From NCBI GenBank assembly GCA_031841125.1, contig CM063107.1:61515814-61579813 (forward strand): a stretch of 64,000 bases of DNA, written 5' to 3'. This DNA is from Acanthococcus lagerstroemiae (taxonomy: Eukaryota > Arthropoda > Insecta > Hemiptera > Eriococcidae). Each line of letters starts with the position of its first letter. Positions within the stretch are counted from its first letter, which is position 1. Both the position numbers and the translations under genes were made by a program. Below the pieces are notes generated by a model. It had not been told where the DNA came from, ran no database searches, and saw nothing but the letters and a program-made list of their open reading frames with translations. Shown here in pieces: positions 1 through 12,770 of the stretch.

Positions 1-2494
1 ATGTGGGCTTATCATCTTGGCCAACCAAACCTTCAGGCCCAAAAAATCGGCCATGGGAGATGGCGGAGATGATAGACAAGTGTTTTGGGATGCCAAGGGA
101 CAGAATCGCAAGTAATGTAGATACTTGTGTAGTATAATATCTATACCAATATCAATATCTGTTGACACTTGTTGATTGAAACATCACCTAAAATGTGAGC
201 TATCTACAAATTGGTCGACAACTACTGAACGCATGTCAATTCCATGTATACTAGGATGTTGATGCTAATGTCTATACTCTTGTTGACTATAATGTCAACT
301 AAAAAATGTTGACTATACAAAAATAAATTCACTGTATACTATAATGTTTACAGTAATGTTGATACATATAAATTTGATTAAAATGTCAACTGTATTGTCA
401 ATAATAAATAAATAACTTAACAACCATTAAACACTTGTTCATCATTTTGTCTATGGAAATGTATACTACACAGTCGACAGTAAACAGAGCATCACCATTT
501 GTATGTGCATTCAAAATATCTTGGATTTCTATAATCGACATTAAAATCAATATTTCCATTCGCACGAGTTTCACAGGGTGGTCTTCTAGATCTACTTGAA
601 GGTGTATTCGTGTATTACGCATCTACCTTATTTTTCAACTGGGTATTATTTTGCTGTAATTGGGAACTTTTCGGAGGTAAATGAGTTTATGGTTTAGTCC
701 GTTTTGCAAATGTAATTTTGATTGATTTGACATCTTCTATCATAGCTTTTAGCTCGGACATAACATTTACATACTTACACAAACATTTTGAATTATTCAA
801 GTACACTCGCGTGCTGACTTCAAACGCTTTATCAGTACCTACCGTACCTACTGTAGAATGATGACAAACCACTATAGACAAGAATTTGCACTACAGAATG
901 AACTGGTTTTCGAGCACTTTAGTATGTATTCTCAACGTGTACTTAACACGTGTACGCGGTAACAAAGGTCACATTCGAACTACTTGAACAGTCTTAGGGA
1001 GTTTTAATCACGTTTGGAAGAATTTGACAGTCTTAAGAAAGTCTAGGGTAATCGTAAAAAGTTTTCGAATACCAAGCATTGAAAACAATAAGCTAGTCAT
1101 AAGAAAGTATTGCGGCATAGTCTCTTAAAGAGTCTTAACGCACTCTGTCGTAGGTCGCTGTCTGTGGTTCAATTTACAGACAAAGGCTAGAATCAAGTAG
1201 AGACTTTCATGGCCTGGCGCTAAGCTCAGCCAATCAGGCGGAGTGAGCAATTTGGCAGATTGATATCATTTTGGTATATACCGTCCCTCCGGTAACTGAT
1301 GCGATACTCGAAAGGGTAGTTCCGGGGCCGGGGGTCCGATATTATCATAGGGGCCACTTTCGCATGCGTGCATCGCCAATTCGCCATACGTCCCACCACA
1401 CCATATTTTGGTACATACCACTTGGCTAAGTTAACTGATCATGAATCAATATTCACTTTTTTACGATTTTCGAACCTTTGCTGCGAGTCGTGCCCACTTC
1501 GCAATCCGTGTGTTCCGGGTTCGAGTACCACCATCAGTGCTGGAAAACTAGTGATATTTGAATATCCCCACTAACATTCTAGCGAATGGAGCGACTACAC
1601 TATCAGTTGAGGTGGAAAGATAACGCATCCTGTAACCCCGTTAGTTCGTCTGCAAGTAGTACACTCGCAGGGTGTGTTACCACTAGATCAGAAAGATTCG
1701 GTACTATGCGTGTGCATGTCCTAATCAGCTAACTCAACGTTGTGAAAACACGTGGCTATAGTAAGCAAACTGCGACTGCACACTCTTCGGCACGGCGAAG
1801 AGGAGCTTTAACGCAACAAACTATGGGACAAGTAATGGCAAACTACCTTGACTAACCTTACCAGGAAAAGTCGCGCCCCAGAAACCGTGATCACCGAGGC
1901 TTCAACCATGAAGCATAATAAACACTGATGATGATAATGATAATGATGATGATGATGAGTTGGAAGCCATATGACCATACAGCTTTCAATTTTTGGCCAA
2001 ACGGAATCAATCTGGCGTCTACCGGCTATCGACTTTCAGATGACTTTCAATTCCTGCTCTCAACCGAGGGCCGTGCTTACAGTGTAGTAACATGTGCAGT
2101 CTGCGCCAGGACCCGCGCTTGAAATCATTTTTGATAGGAGCCTACACTGAAAATTTCCAACTCAAATACAACTGAAAACTAAAACTAGAGCTCCCTGTAC
2201 TTACGACAGGACCTGCACTAAGAACGGCATCATTCTCACTCCACAGTTTAATTATCCAAAATTGGCGATAAGTACCTTAGGACGTTTTTTTCATTCAGCG
2301 AGAAACTGCAGTGATCCCCCCAAAACGTTTTGTATTCAATCTCGATCTAATCACGTATTCAAAAAATGAAGAGAGAGCTAAATAGTGAAACTCTATTGTA
2401 TCCATATAATTTACCAAGGCTTCCATGTTGAAACTTCAGCCACCCATAACTTCTCCTTTTCTTCCCAACCAAATAACATTGAAAAACAACAAAC
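1..2494. other. Non-coding DNA 3' of UGT exon E1
   Basis: No convincing gene is seen. The first 450 bases carry a degenerate AT-rich repeat with the recurring words AATGTTGACTATA and TGTCAACT. A copy of a dispersed repeat containing GCATGCGTGCATCGCCA lies near 1362-1378. Because the UGT exons run on the minus strand, this stretch is where an intron leading to shared 3' exons would lie. I looked on the minus strand for a UGT HGG signature and found none, so any such exon is probably beyond the left edge. Confidence 0.5.
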
Positions 2495-3319
2495 CTTTGG
2501 CAACGGTGAAGCTGACATGATGTGGATTCCAGAGATCGGTACGACTCCAGGAACTAGTGGAATTGCAGGGTTTAAGCTCTCGTGGGCATTGAGAAATATA
2601 ATGCTCGTGTTCTTCACCATATTGTAAACTGATGGAGCCGACGACCCCAAAAAGTACTTGATCAGTTCGTCATCATTTTTCAATATTATTCTATCGTAAA
2701 CGACTACAGAAATTAAATAAAGCAATGTGTTGTGAACCCTCTCGATGAAAGACATTCTGGATAGAAAGCCAGACATCTCATTTGGTATGTAACTAGGGTT
2801 AGCTGGATTGCCCATCCTGTCGGAGAGCCAGGGCATCAAAGGAAGCGTTGTGAAAGTAACAATCGGAGTTTGAAATTTATTTGCGAACAGTTGCATCGTA
2901 TCGTCAAAAAACGATTCTGTAATGAACAAATCATATTTCTTGGTCGAATTCATCAGCGCCTTTAAAGGAGAACATTCTTCAATATTTTCCAGGGTGAAGG
3001 TAATCATACCAGCCAGGAGTAACATCTTCAAATTACTATAACGATTACTGCCAAGTGACAAGCAGTCTTGTATGCCACCGAATCCAGGAGGAATCACAAA
3101 ACATTTACTGGTATCAATTTCATTGTAATTCGATATGGGCTGCTTTTTAGGAAACGGATCATAAATGGTCACATTATGTCCCAGCTCTGCCAGCCGCACC
3201 ATTAACGGATCTATGACAGCATAGTGACTTTTCCCTTGCAACGGAAACACTCCCAAAATATCATAACAGAATCCGACGCAAACAAAACTCGACAACAATA
3301 GGAATCCGGGAATAATCAT
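2495..3319 (-). CDS. UDP-glycosyltransferase first coding exon E1
   Basis: First exon of a family-1 UDP-glycosyltransferase, an ER-lumenal enzyme that moves a sugar from a UDP-sugar to small lipophilic acceptors such as plant toxins, hormones and insecticide metabolites. 275 codons encode a hydrophobic signal peptide (residues 1-18, ending near GFC), then the acceptor-binding half. The KSHY motif puts the catalytic base at His32, followed by DPLMVRLAELGHNVT; the partner Asp is likely Asp130 in KYDLF. An NST sequon precedes it. The start chosen is the Met of MIIPGF, which aligns with all paralogues; an in-frame Met 29 codons upstream is not conserved. The exon ends LPK, followed directly by a GTTTGT donor in phase 0. 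The open frame runs on 28 codons into the intron without likeness to UGTs. No C-terminal exon was found nearby. Confidence 0.93.
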
Positions 3320-3600
3320 TTTCACGAGACAAACGACAAAATTAACATCACGGCAAGCGAGTGAAACTAACACAAAGTAATGGAGCACAACAAAGATAAC
3401 CTGCACTTAGACCACGATTGTTGGATAAAATATACGAAACTAAATTCCGGAGATACGTTCGAGTGCTGCAACGAGAGTAATTAAAACATATAATACGTCT
3501 GTACTGACGACTCCCAATTAATCATAAAGCCGGCCAAATAGAAAAATAGAACATTGTCTCGTTGACCTTGGTGAACTTGGAAGGAGCAGTGTATAGATAC
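3320..3600 (-). promoter_or_regulatory. Upstream region of UGT exon E1, shared with E2
   Basis: About 270 bases upstream of E1 match the bases upstream of E2 (12267-12545) almost throughout, with scattered substitutions and small indels. This is consistent with a duplicated 5' UTR and promoter. On the minus strand it contains AGTTCA-CCA-AGGTCA (3563-3577), two nuclear-receptor-like half sites in direct repeat with a 3-bp spacer. The corresponding E2 site keeps AGTTCA but has lost the second half. That it is a promoter is inferred from position; the transcription start is not known. Confidence 0.45.
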
Positions 3601-6041
3601 AATTAAAAAATTTAAACAGAGTGGAACTCAATCAGTAAGAAAGAACGAAACAAAATGTCACAATTATTATGTATTTATTAATCGATCTCATCAGATTGAT
3701 GGTGCGCTATCATCGCTTGTTTTGTTTCTCTAAATGTTTTTATCGGTATAGTAGGATAAAAGTAGGCGGAAAACCGTACAGTGAACATAGGAAGCGTAAT
3801 TTTACTGAATTTTATTGTAAGTCGCTCATATTGTCGCATAATGTCGAATAATGTTCTTCTATTAGGACAAGTGCGCTGCCATGTTGGCAATTGAAAGTAA
3901 TACCTAGTAGTACCTACACAAATCATCTCACTTAATGCATCAAAATGTTCAAACCCTATATGGCGGGTGTGTGGGAACCCTTGATGTGTCAATTTTATCC
4001 TACAATTGATAAGAACTTCATGCTCTGTGTGTTAGTAGTAGTGCATGTAACTGCGCTTCATAGTTTGCTCTTGACAACTTTGAAATGTAAAATAATAGGT
4101 TATTGACCGCATAAGGACAAAATAGCCGATCTCTGGAGCGCAGAGGGGGCTGAAAATATCAAAATAATGCAGAAAATTCTTTCGTTCATATAATTTTTCA
4201 TTTTTTCTCGGGAGGAGTGGCGAATTGGAAAGAGTTAAGCCCCCGAAGTCGCCCTTTATTTGCAGCAATGATTAATCGATACCTACACTGATTATTTTAG
4301 CTAATTTTCTCCAACAATGTATCAGTTCTTCAAAATCTATTGTGATGATATGATCTTCAGATCCAAATCATGAAGATCTTATAGTTCAATTTTTGCTTAG
4401 AGTGAAAAGTTTTTCTAATAACTGAACTTTAAATTATACGCAATGTCCTTAAATTTGAAATGCCCGATGTTCCGCGCTTTCAGACATCCTTATCACGACT
4501 AAAAATCAAATACAATTACTTTTATACTTATATATCAAATTCAGGCTACTACTTAGCGGTGCTGATTGTACAGTTCATTTAGGAACACAAAAATGATAAT
4601 GTTCTTTTTGTTTTCTTTCCTGACAAGCCTGTTCTCATTACAGTCAAATAGAAAACAACGAATATGGCCAGCTGCAGTTGGCCATACAGCTAAGTAACTG
4701 CCGACAAAGAGTGTGCTGTTAGTAAGTTGACCTTATAAATTATAAATGGTTTCCTTAATTTCAGAAAAAAATTCTGTTCATAGGTCTTCGATGTCACTGA
4801 AAACAATTTTCAAAAGATTTTTGTGACTCCGGATACATACCACTCGAGGAAGTCTAAGAAGAATAACTGTATTTAGGATAATGCCGCTTCAGGTTATAGG
4901 TTTTGATGTTGAAAGAAGGCTAATAATGTACCCCAGCTCCCATTAGCTGTACCCTAGGGGAACAGTGGTAAAAATTATTCCTAGAATTGGATTTAGTGAC
5001 CTCGAAAAAAAAAAAATTATGTACTGTAATGAAAGTAACTGATATTTAATCCTTATCCCCTTTAATTATACCCCATAATGTCGGATTGAAAACCCCCTCC
5101 CCCAACTGAACTCAAGAAAATAATTTAGTGACCATACAACTTCAAATTATCGAATACCATCCCTAAAAATTGACTTTGGTGGCATCACACAGAGTCAAAT
5201 TTAGTAACTACCCCAAAAATTATTTGAATACAATTTTGAAAATTTACCAATGTATAACCCTCACCCTCTTTAATGGCACTTCCGGGGATTATATGTAAAA
5301 AACTAATGTCAGTAATGAATTTAGCGACCACAAAACCCTAAATTACTAAATACTATTTCAAATAAGGTTACTAACATTTGACTCCATCTTCTTCAGAGGC
5401 ATCCCAAGAGATGGGATGTGAAAACAACCCCAAGAATTGAAATCAATAACCTAGGAAACTAACCCATTAAATACAACTTTGGAAAAATTATAGTTATTCG
5501 ACTTCCCTCCCACCTTTGTTAATAGGACTCCAAGAAGTCATGTAAAACCTACTTTCAGTAATAAATTAAGCAACTACGACAATTTTGAAGCTACTTTTCC
5601 CAAGTATTTAATGTATATTAAACTATTTTACTTTGATTAATATTGAATGAACTTCAAAATCTATAAGAATAGGTACATTTTCGATACTGTTAGCTAAGAA
5701 AAAAAATAAAAATCAATTGAAAAAGTCAAATCTCTTATGCATATTTCTTATGAGGAGGGGGGGGGGGGAGCTTGAGGTCATTTTCTTCTTATCTGATCAG
5801 CCAGAAACCTCACAGGAATTCCTTTCATCTCATTAAAACCAATTTAGCAGATATCCTTAAAAGAAATCCACCAAGAATGAAGAAGGGCCATCTTAGTGCA
5901 TAATTTATTGTGGATGGTTCCAAATGTGACTCCTTGAAAACCCCTCTATATAATTCACCAAGGCTTCTACTTGGAACCCTCAAACAACACGTACCTTCTC
6001 CTTTTCTCCTCTGTTAAATAAGGTTGAGAAACAACACAAAC
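3601..6041. other. Spacer between UGT exons E1 and E2
   Basis: No gene recognised. From about 4930 to 5600 there is a loosely periodic, degenerate stretch in which phrases like 'accccaaaaattat' and 'aatttagtgacca' recur at roughly 100-base intervals, probably an old decayed repeat. A G run lies near 5757-5768. Short reading frames at 3678-4268 have no recognisable domain. Confidence 0.4.
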
Positions 6042-6722
6042 CTGTGGCAGTGGTGAAGCTGACATGATGTGGATTCCAGAGATCGGTACAACTCCTGGAA
6101 CTAATGGAATTGCGGAGTTTAAGCTCTCATGCGCATTGACGAATATAATACTAGTTTTCTTCACTGTATTGTAAATTGACGGAGCTGACGACCCCAAAAA
6201 GTACTTATTCAGTTCGTCATCATTATTCAAGGTTATTCTATCGTAAACGACTACAGAAATTAAATAAAGCAACGTGTTGTGAACCCTCTCGATGAAAGAC
6301 ATTCTGGATAGAAAGCCGGATATCTCATTTGATATGTAACTAGGGTTAGCTGGATTGCCCATCCTGCTGGAGAGCCAAGGCATCAAAGGAATCGTTGTGA
6401 TGGTAACAATCGGAGTTTGAAATTTATTTGCGAATACTTGCATCGCATCTGAGGCGAATGATTCTGTAATGAACAAATCATATTTTTTGGTCGAATTCAT
6501 CAGTGCCTTTAACGGAGAGCATTCTTCGATATTCTTCCTGGTGAAGGTAATCATACCAACCAGGAATAACAACTTCAAATTAGTATATCGATTGCTGCCC
6601 AGTGACCACCAGTCTTCTACACCAGCAACTCCAGGAGGAATCTCAAAACATTTACTGGTATCAATTTCATTGTAATTCGATACAGGCTGCTTTTTGGGAA
6701 ACGGATCATAAATGGTCACATT
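6042..6722 (-). pseudogene. UGT first exon E2, 3' part (disrupted)
   Basis: Codons 49-275 of a UGT first exon very close to E1: VTIYDPFPKKQP at the break, NSTKKYDLF with the likely catalytic Asp, the NPSYIS stretch, and the end LPQ followed by a GTTTGT donor. The rest of the exon, with the signal peptide and catalytic His, lies 5.4 kb away at 12121-12266, with a transposon-like insertion between. Taking out the insertion and one copy of the duplicated TT gives 679 + 146 = 825 bases, exactly the length of E1, with no other stop or frameshift. The exon was therefore probably intact when hit, and the insertion is recent. As it stands it cannot encode a UGT. Confidence 0.9.
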
Positions 6723-9700
6723 CCCTATTGACCAAGCCTAGCGAAAAATGTTCTAATAGAGGACCACCGCTGCAGGGGCAATAGCAGTGAGTTCGAAAAA
6801 CAAACTAATATATTGCGTTGTCACAGCCACTGCATATATGTGTCAGTACAAAACGTGTATTCTCACATCTTTGTAGTAGAATAGAGAAAAAAGGATATAT
6901 CTATAAAACAGCAGTGGTGGCGAAAAACTATCAGTGCTTCTGGTATATATCAGTTCCACGTGCACTAATTTCCATGAAAAATTCCTGTGAACGCTATTTT
7001 GTAGCTGCACAGGCGATAAATAGGCGTTGGCGCTGCTCTTCATCTCATAATAAGAAGAAAAAGAAGAGAAACACCGCCAGGCATGAGCGCATAGAGGCTT
7101 TTATACGCAGCCTATGCAGAAAACCTGTATCCCCACTCTGTCATGATCTTATCATCTGTTCTGTTGGCACTGCCGCAGGCTTTTTTAGCTTGTGTTCATA
7201 AGTTGACGAGTTGAATTGTTGAATAGTTTCACGTGCTGTTATTGAGTGTTCCTTTTTGTTCGTGTTCACTGGATTTTTCTGTTGGTAAGTAGAATATTAT
7301 TACATACTGTAATAAGTTATGAATTTACATATTCTTACTCATACATACAGCTACTTTATCTTTCTGGTGTAGTAATATATTAAACACCCTATTCCTACTA
7401 AACTTCAGATGGCTAATTGCACGCATGTATAGAATAGAGCGGCGGCAACTTTTATATAGGTATAGAATAGTTATAACAGCCCCAGACATGCCAAAGTTTT
7501 GGGAGACACGCGGATGTGACACAAAAGGCGACACATTGTTGACCAATTTCAGATTTTCACAGTAGTTGATGTAGGTCCACAAGCTGTTTGAAGAATTAAT
7601 GGCAAGTGTAACTAGTAGAATGTTTACAACATGCCGGAAAAATCTAAGTGGCCGCATGTGTATATTTGTAGATAGGTGTTTTAGTTCTATTGCTGTAAAA
7701 TTTCTTAAATTTGTTATCTATAGGAATATTTTACATTTACTTGCTTGGAGATAGTAAAGAATTGAAATGTTGAACGCCATAGTATTGAAAGTAACCCTCT
7801 TCTGTTGCTCCTGGCCCTGCAGTCAAAGGCAAGCTACATATCTGCCGGCCCGGCGGGCCCATGCCCAAGGGCAGAACATTATTGAGAGGCGGAAAAATTT
7901 TCGAGTACAAAAATTAATTCCCAACTCGCAACTCCCAAGTTCAAAACCAATACGAGCGAAACTTAGGGGGAAAAAATCCAAATGGAAGTTTTTTGCAACT
8001 TGAAATTTACTGAATAAGATAATTGGGGGGGGGGGGTGCTTCAAAGCGAGTGCCCAGGGCGCTCACGACCTTAATCCGGTCCGCGTATGTGGTAAAGTAA
8101 ATGACAACATTATTTCACAGATCTTGAGTATAGGTAATATGAGTTTTTCTTATCCACACGACTACAAATGCAACAGAAATTGATATGTTAGGTAGGTGGC
8201 CTGCATGTGAGAGGTTGTTATGTCGCAAGCATGCGGTAATGCAACTCGATGGGTAGGTATTTTACGCCACTGCTGGGAAAGAGGTTAAAGTTGGCTTCAC
8301 CCTATTTCAACACCTAGCGTAGATTGGAAAACTCAGAAGTGAATGCCGAATTTGTCACGATCTTTCTTTGAATCACCAAACGTGATATCAGTTTTGCAAA
8401 ATCACTGAAATTCATTTTTGTAAGGCGAGCGTATTGTGAGAATATTTCTCTCAAGCATTTTTGAGAATGTGAGATGCAATTTTAAAAAGAGTCGGTGAGC
8501 CAAGTATGGAGCTAGTACTGTATGCAAACAAAAATTTTGCTAAAGAGTATCTTCCCTATATTATTATTTGATTTTTGCGTTTTACAACCGCTTCACTACT
8601 ACAAATTCAGCAGGAATTGATGGGTATAGTTACCAGACAGCGTCGTACTCGTAGGCATGCCACCTACCTCTCTATATAATAAAAAAGTAAAATCCGTCTC
8701 CTCCTCCTTGGGAAAAACTCTTGGCAGGCTACCTAACCTGTTCCTTATTTGCCACTTTCTCCAAGGACGGCTTACCCCAGTGCCTGCCAACCATTCACTT
8801 TTTCCGCAGGCTGCCTACTTTAGGGGGATGGGAACCTGCCCCTTAATCACTTTTCTCTCCGTAATGGCCTATCCCAGGGAAAGGATTGCCCTCCCATACA
8901 GACTCCCTGCTCTTTCCTCCACAGATTGCTTACCCGGGGGTCCCGGTTCCATAGCAACCCGTTTACTTTTTTCCCAGAGTTCGTCCATCTCAGACTTTCT
9001 TCATGATAGCCTAGCCTGTGGAGATAGTTACCTCTCTCACCTTCTTCCTGTCCCATAAATCCCTCTTTCTCCTAGGGTAGCCTACTCTGAAAGGAAAATT
9101 TATAATAGGGATTGAGAAAGGGATCTGTAGGTGGAGAGAGCTCATAAGGGCTCGTAGACTTGTGATGGAGGAATCATAAAAGTAGTATGGAAAAGAAGAA
9201 AATGTTTCCGAAATAAAGCTTAAGAAGGGGTTCTGCCATTTTCTAACTAATTCTGTACGTCCAAAGTAATTAGTATCCCAGAACTCTGTTGTTGAAGGGA
9301 GGAGACTTGGGGACAGAAAGTTTCCATCAACTTCGGTGTATCCTACACCTTTTTGAAACATGGGATGCATTTTTTTTTTTTTTTTTTTTTTTGCGGACTT
9401 TAAATGGGGATTGTTGTAAATGCTTAGTGGTGAAAACAAATATACCATTCTCTGTCAGTTCCTTCGCTAATCCTTTGATAACATTGTTTTTATCTTGTAT
9501 GTCGAACCGAGTTATTAATTTTATTTGTGTTAATTTACAATAGAACATACAGCCCGACGCTGGCCGAACGAGGCTGGCAATTTAAAGTCGCCGCTCAAGA
9601 GGTGGTTAAAAAACAAGCTGGACTTGAGTAGCCGGTATGGCCCCTCTAAACGATCAAAACCAGGACGTGCGGCGGCTTTAAATTCACCAGCTTTAACGCC

Positions 9701-12120
9701 CATGCAGTTTTCATCTAACCCGAGCCCTTCGATGACACCGAATATGTCTGCGGACCACCTACCAGAATCTGCTACTTATCCACCAACTTCAACGGCCGTG
9801 CCATCGAACTCGAACCCTTCGACGACACCGAATACGTCAGCAACAGGTGATTTCGTTCCACCTGCTCCGGCAGTATCGTCAGTCCACGATCCAAATTTTG
9901 TTGGTCTGTATTCAAATGAAAGCCCATTCACTACTTCGTTTTCGGATTCGTTAACCTATCAAACATTGTAGTTCATAAAAACCCTCACAGGACAAAATGT
10001 CACAAAAGTGCTTCAGCCCTTTCAAGAATAATTTTCAATTTAGACTATTCTCACCTTTTGAAATCTTGGGACCATGAGTGTTGAATTAAAAATTTCAAGT
10101 TAGCAGTCTTGAAAACCCTTAAAATCGTTTTGGCCAGTTACGGACTCTGCAGGCCCCTAAATTTGGTAAATTTATATTTTTTACAAAACCAATTGAACTA
10201 AGAAACGACATAATTGCACGAATATTTCATTGGGAAACAGTCACACTATTTGGGCATTTTTTCTACTTACTCCTATGGCACTATTTTTAACATTTGAAGA
10301 AAATTTGATATTTTTTGGCACCAAGTTTCAGAGTCAGTTTTTAATCATTTTGAAGAAAACTCAACATTTCTTGGCATCAAGCACCATTAAAAACCCCCCC
10401 TTCAGGTAATTTGTATGCTAGGTCATAACATTTTTACTCTCAATGAATTTTTTCCAGTTTTTGTGACAAAAATCCTTAAACATAAGAAGGTTGTCCACCT
10501 CCTATTATAACTTGTAATGACCCCCTCCCTCCTTCTTTGACTGTTCAGTCCCAATTTAACATCCCTTTTGTCTTTCAGTAATGACTTGGGATGATGGTAA
10601 AAGGTCCCTTAACTAAACACTTGTGTTTGTTAAGCTACTCATGAAATACTGAGCATAGACGGGGCATTGTTCAATGTTGGATCCTTAAACCATACCAAAT
10701 CATTACTGCAAGAAAAGATGAAGAATAGGGAAAGTTCAAAAGTACACATATTTTTCGGTAAAAACATTTGGGAAAACAAGAAAATTTTAGACTACTCACT
10801 TACGAATGAAGGAAGAAAAAAAAGAGGTAAAATAAAGTAATCTAGTACAGTTTTGTTGCTGAAGGTTTCTTCTTTCTATTGATAGGGCGCAGTGTTGCCA
10901 AAGTATTTTCTAGCGCTTAATATTAACAATTGAAGTTGAAGTTTTCAACGTCTGGGTACCTTTCACTTACTGGCGTATTACTTTAGTGGATTGAAAAATG
11001 ATCAAATTTTCAATTTTAGAAACCCCTTTTTAAATTTTTTGCCGGTGAAGACCTCTGTAGCCTCCAAATTTCCTGACGAACCGAGCTTCGGTAGTTCGAC
11101 TCATGCCCTGCTTTGAATTTAGGTCCCAAAATTTTAAAAGCAGTGAAATTTTTTCCATTCAGTTTAATTTTTTTCAACTTGTAGTACGTGACTTTCATTC
11201 TCCATTATAATAAGTAATATATTTTATTACATTTTTTATTATAAATTTATTGTTATGTATTTTCCTTGAAAAAAAAAAAAATAATAATAACTTGTTGAAA
11301 GTGACTTGCGGCCCACATTTGCATTCAATTTACTGTTATCTTGTAACTTACTAATTCAATTAATAAATGCATGTTACATATTAGAATGTGTATTTTCCGT
11401 GAAGAAGATGAAATATGCTTTCCTCTAAGTGGTTTTATATCAGGAAACGTGTCTGCATTTGTTTGTAAATAATTTGTAAATGGCCAATCATTCTTTTAAA
11501 TTTTGACTTTGCCGAAATTCAATTGCCAGTCGCAATATATACGTTTTTCTTGTTGCCATTTTCTGAGGGTAATAGGTATTAATGAATTTTTAAGAATGTT
11601 GACCTTTAAATGGCTGCAAGAAATACGTGCTGGTTTCCGTTGAGTGTCGGCTAAATCAAAATTTTAAAAACTGCTTTCAGGTCATTTATGAAAATTGCGC
11701 TTCACTAGGCGTCACCCTGCTTCTAAATATCCGCTGTGAAGGTGCTCCTAAATAGTAGCTGTAGCACTGCTTCTAAACAGTAGCTGTAGCACTGCTTCGC
11801 CTTAGAGACAGCGACCATGTTGCTATTCAGCTTCTACAATCAGTACGTGGACACGAAAAGCTGACTAATCCCTGCCTCTATTTCGTATGCGTGAAGAAGA
11901 AAATGTGGCAGGGCCGCTGCTGGTTGATAGCCTTTCTTTGATCTAATTCTTGCACGTGCAGCAGAAGTTTAATAGCTGTAGCAGTCACATAATACGCTTA
12001 AAATTAGTGGCAGTGATGACACGTGTAGGAGTCTCACTTTCGACGATTTGTAGACAATCTGAATCCCTGCTACAAACGCTTGTTTTTCGCTCATTTTTCT
12101 GCTGTTTTTGGTCAATAGGG
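6723..12120. mobile_element. 5398-bp TIR element inserted in UGT exon E2
   Basis: The two ends are inverted repeats: the left end begins CCCTATTGACCAA, and the reverse complement of the right end begins with the same 13 bases, followed by looser similarity (a GAAAAATG word on both sides). The flanks are TT on each side (6721-6722, 12121-12122). The empty site can be read from E1 (CACATTATG), so a 2-bp TT duplication and the exact borders are well supported. Inside I see no recognisable transposase: scattered short frames, a T22 tract near 9370-9391, and one proline/serine/threonine-rich reading frame at 9544-9971. The superfamily is unassigned; a TT duplication with CCC ends does not match the common classes I know. 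Confidence 0.85.
9544..9971 (+). CDS. Possible terminal exon inside the 5.4-kb element
   Basis: An open frame follows a good 3' splice site (pyrimidine-rich stretch ending AATTTACAATAG at 9543) and runs to a TAG at 9971, about 142 residues. The first 40 residues are basic (RRWPNE, LKRWLKNKLDL, GPSKRSKPGR); the rest is rich in Pro, Ser and Thr with a repeated NPS(M/T)TPN(M/T)SA motif. The first Met is at 9624, but the frame is open before it, as expected for an internal start to an exon. A matching upstream donor could be GTTG|GTAAGT near 7285. I do not recognise the protein. It could be the only surviving coding exon of the element's gene, or chance. Confidence 0.3.
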
Positions 12121-12266
12121 TTATGCCCCAATTCTGCCAGCCGCACCATCAACGGATCTATGACCGCATAGTGACTCTTCCCTTGCAACGGAAACACTCC
12201 CAAAATATCATAACAAAATCCGACACAAACAAAACTCGACAACAATACGAATCCGGGAATAATCAT
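12121..12266 (-). pseudogene. UGT first exon E2, 5' part (disrupted)
   Basis: Start codon (12264-12266) and codons 1-48 of E2, breaking within codon 49: signal peptide MIIPGFVLLSSF, then YDILGVFPLQ, KSHY with the catalytic His32, and LMVRLAELGH. It differs from E1 by very few residues here. After the break the frame runs into the transposon end and terminates in it. Upstream sequence similar to that of E1 is intact, so a transcript starting here could still form but would be aborted or aberrantly spliced. Confidence 0.9.
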
Positions 12267-12770
12267 TTTCACGAGACGAACGACGAAATTAACATCACGG
12301 CAAGCGAGTGAAACCAACACAAAGTAATGGAGCACAACAAAGATACCTGCACTTAGACCACGATTCTTGAATAAAATATCCGAAAAGATCCGGAGATACG
12401 ACCGAGTGCTGCAACGAGAGTAATTAAAACATGTAATACGTCTGCACCGAAGACTCCCAGTTAATAATAATGCCCGCCAAATAAAGGAATAAAACAGTTG
12501 TCTCGTCAGCCTTGGTGAACTTGGAAGGACAGCAATGTACATGTTACCGGCAGTTTGTAAATCCCGTCAGTTTATAAACAGCCTAGGTAGTTTATAAACT
12601 GTGGGCAGATTGTAAACAGAGCTCTTGGTTTAACAAACTCCCTAGACCATTTACGAACTGCCTACTATCTTCAGGCTATGTGTGAAGAAAACAAAATATT
12701 GCCCCTGTGACATTCAATATTAAAAGTAGGCTTCGAAAACACATGCTTGCCTCGAGAAATCTGGTCACGA
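12267..12770 (-). promoter_or_regulatory. Upstream region of UGT exon E2
   Basis: Bases 12267-12545 repeat the region upstream of E1 with a handful of changes. Between about 12545 and 12665 is a short degenerate tandem pattern based on 'cagtttgtaaa / cagtttataaac'. Nothing else was recognised before the RTE copy begins. Confidence 0.4.

Noticed and set aside
1495..1545. GGGTTCGAGTACC resembles the B box of a tRNA gene or SINE
   Set aside because: The only A-box-like words (TGGCTAAGTT near 1422) lie about 95 bases away, too far for a tRNA, and no cloverleaf is apparent.
3320..3406. Upstream in-frame Met (MQVIFVVL...) as the start of UGT E1
   Set aside because: The extension is not aligned in E3-E7, and the downstream Met gives the standard signal peptide; the extension is more likely 5' UTR.
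8657..9058. 133-codon plus frame within the 5.4-kb element
   Set aside because: It has an antisense open frame of similar length, no domain, and low-complexity composition; probably chance.
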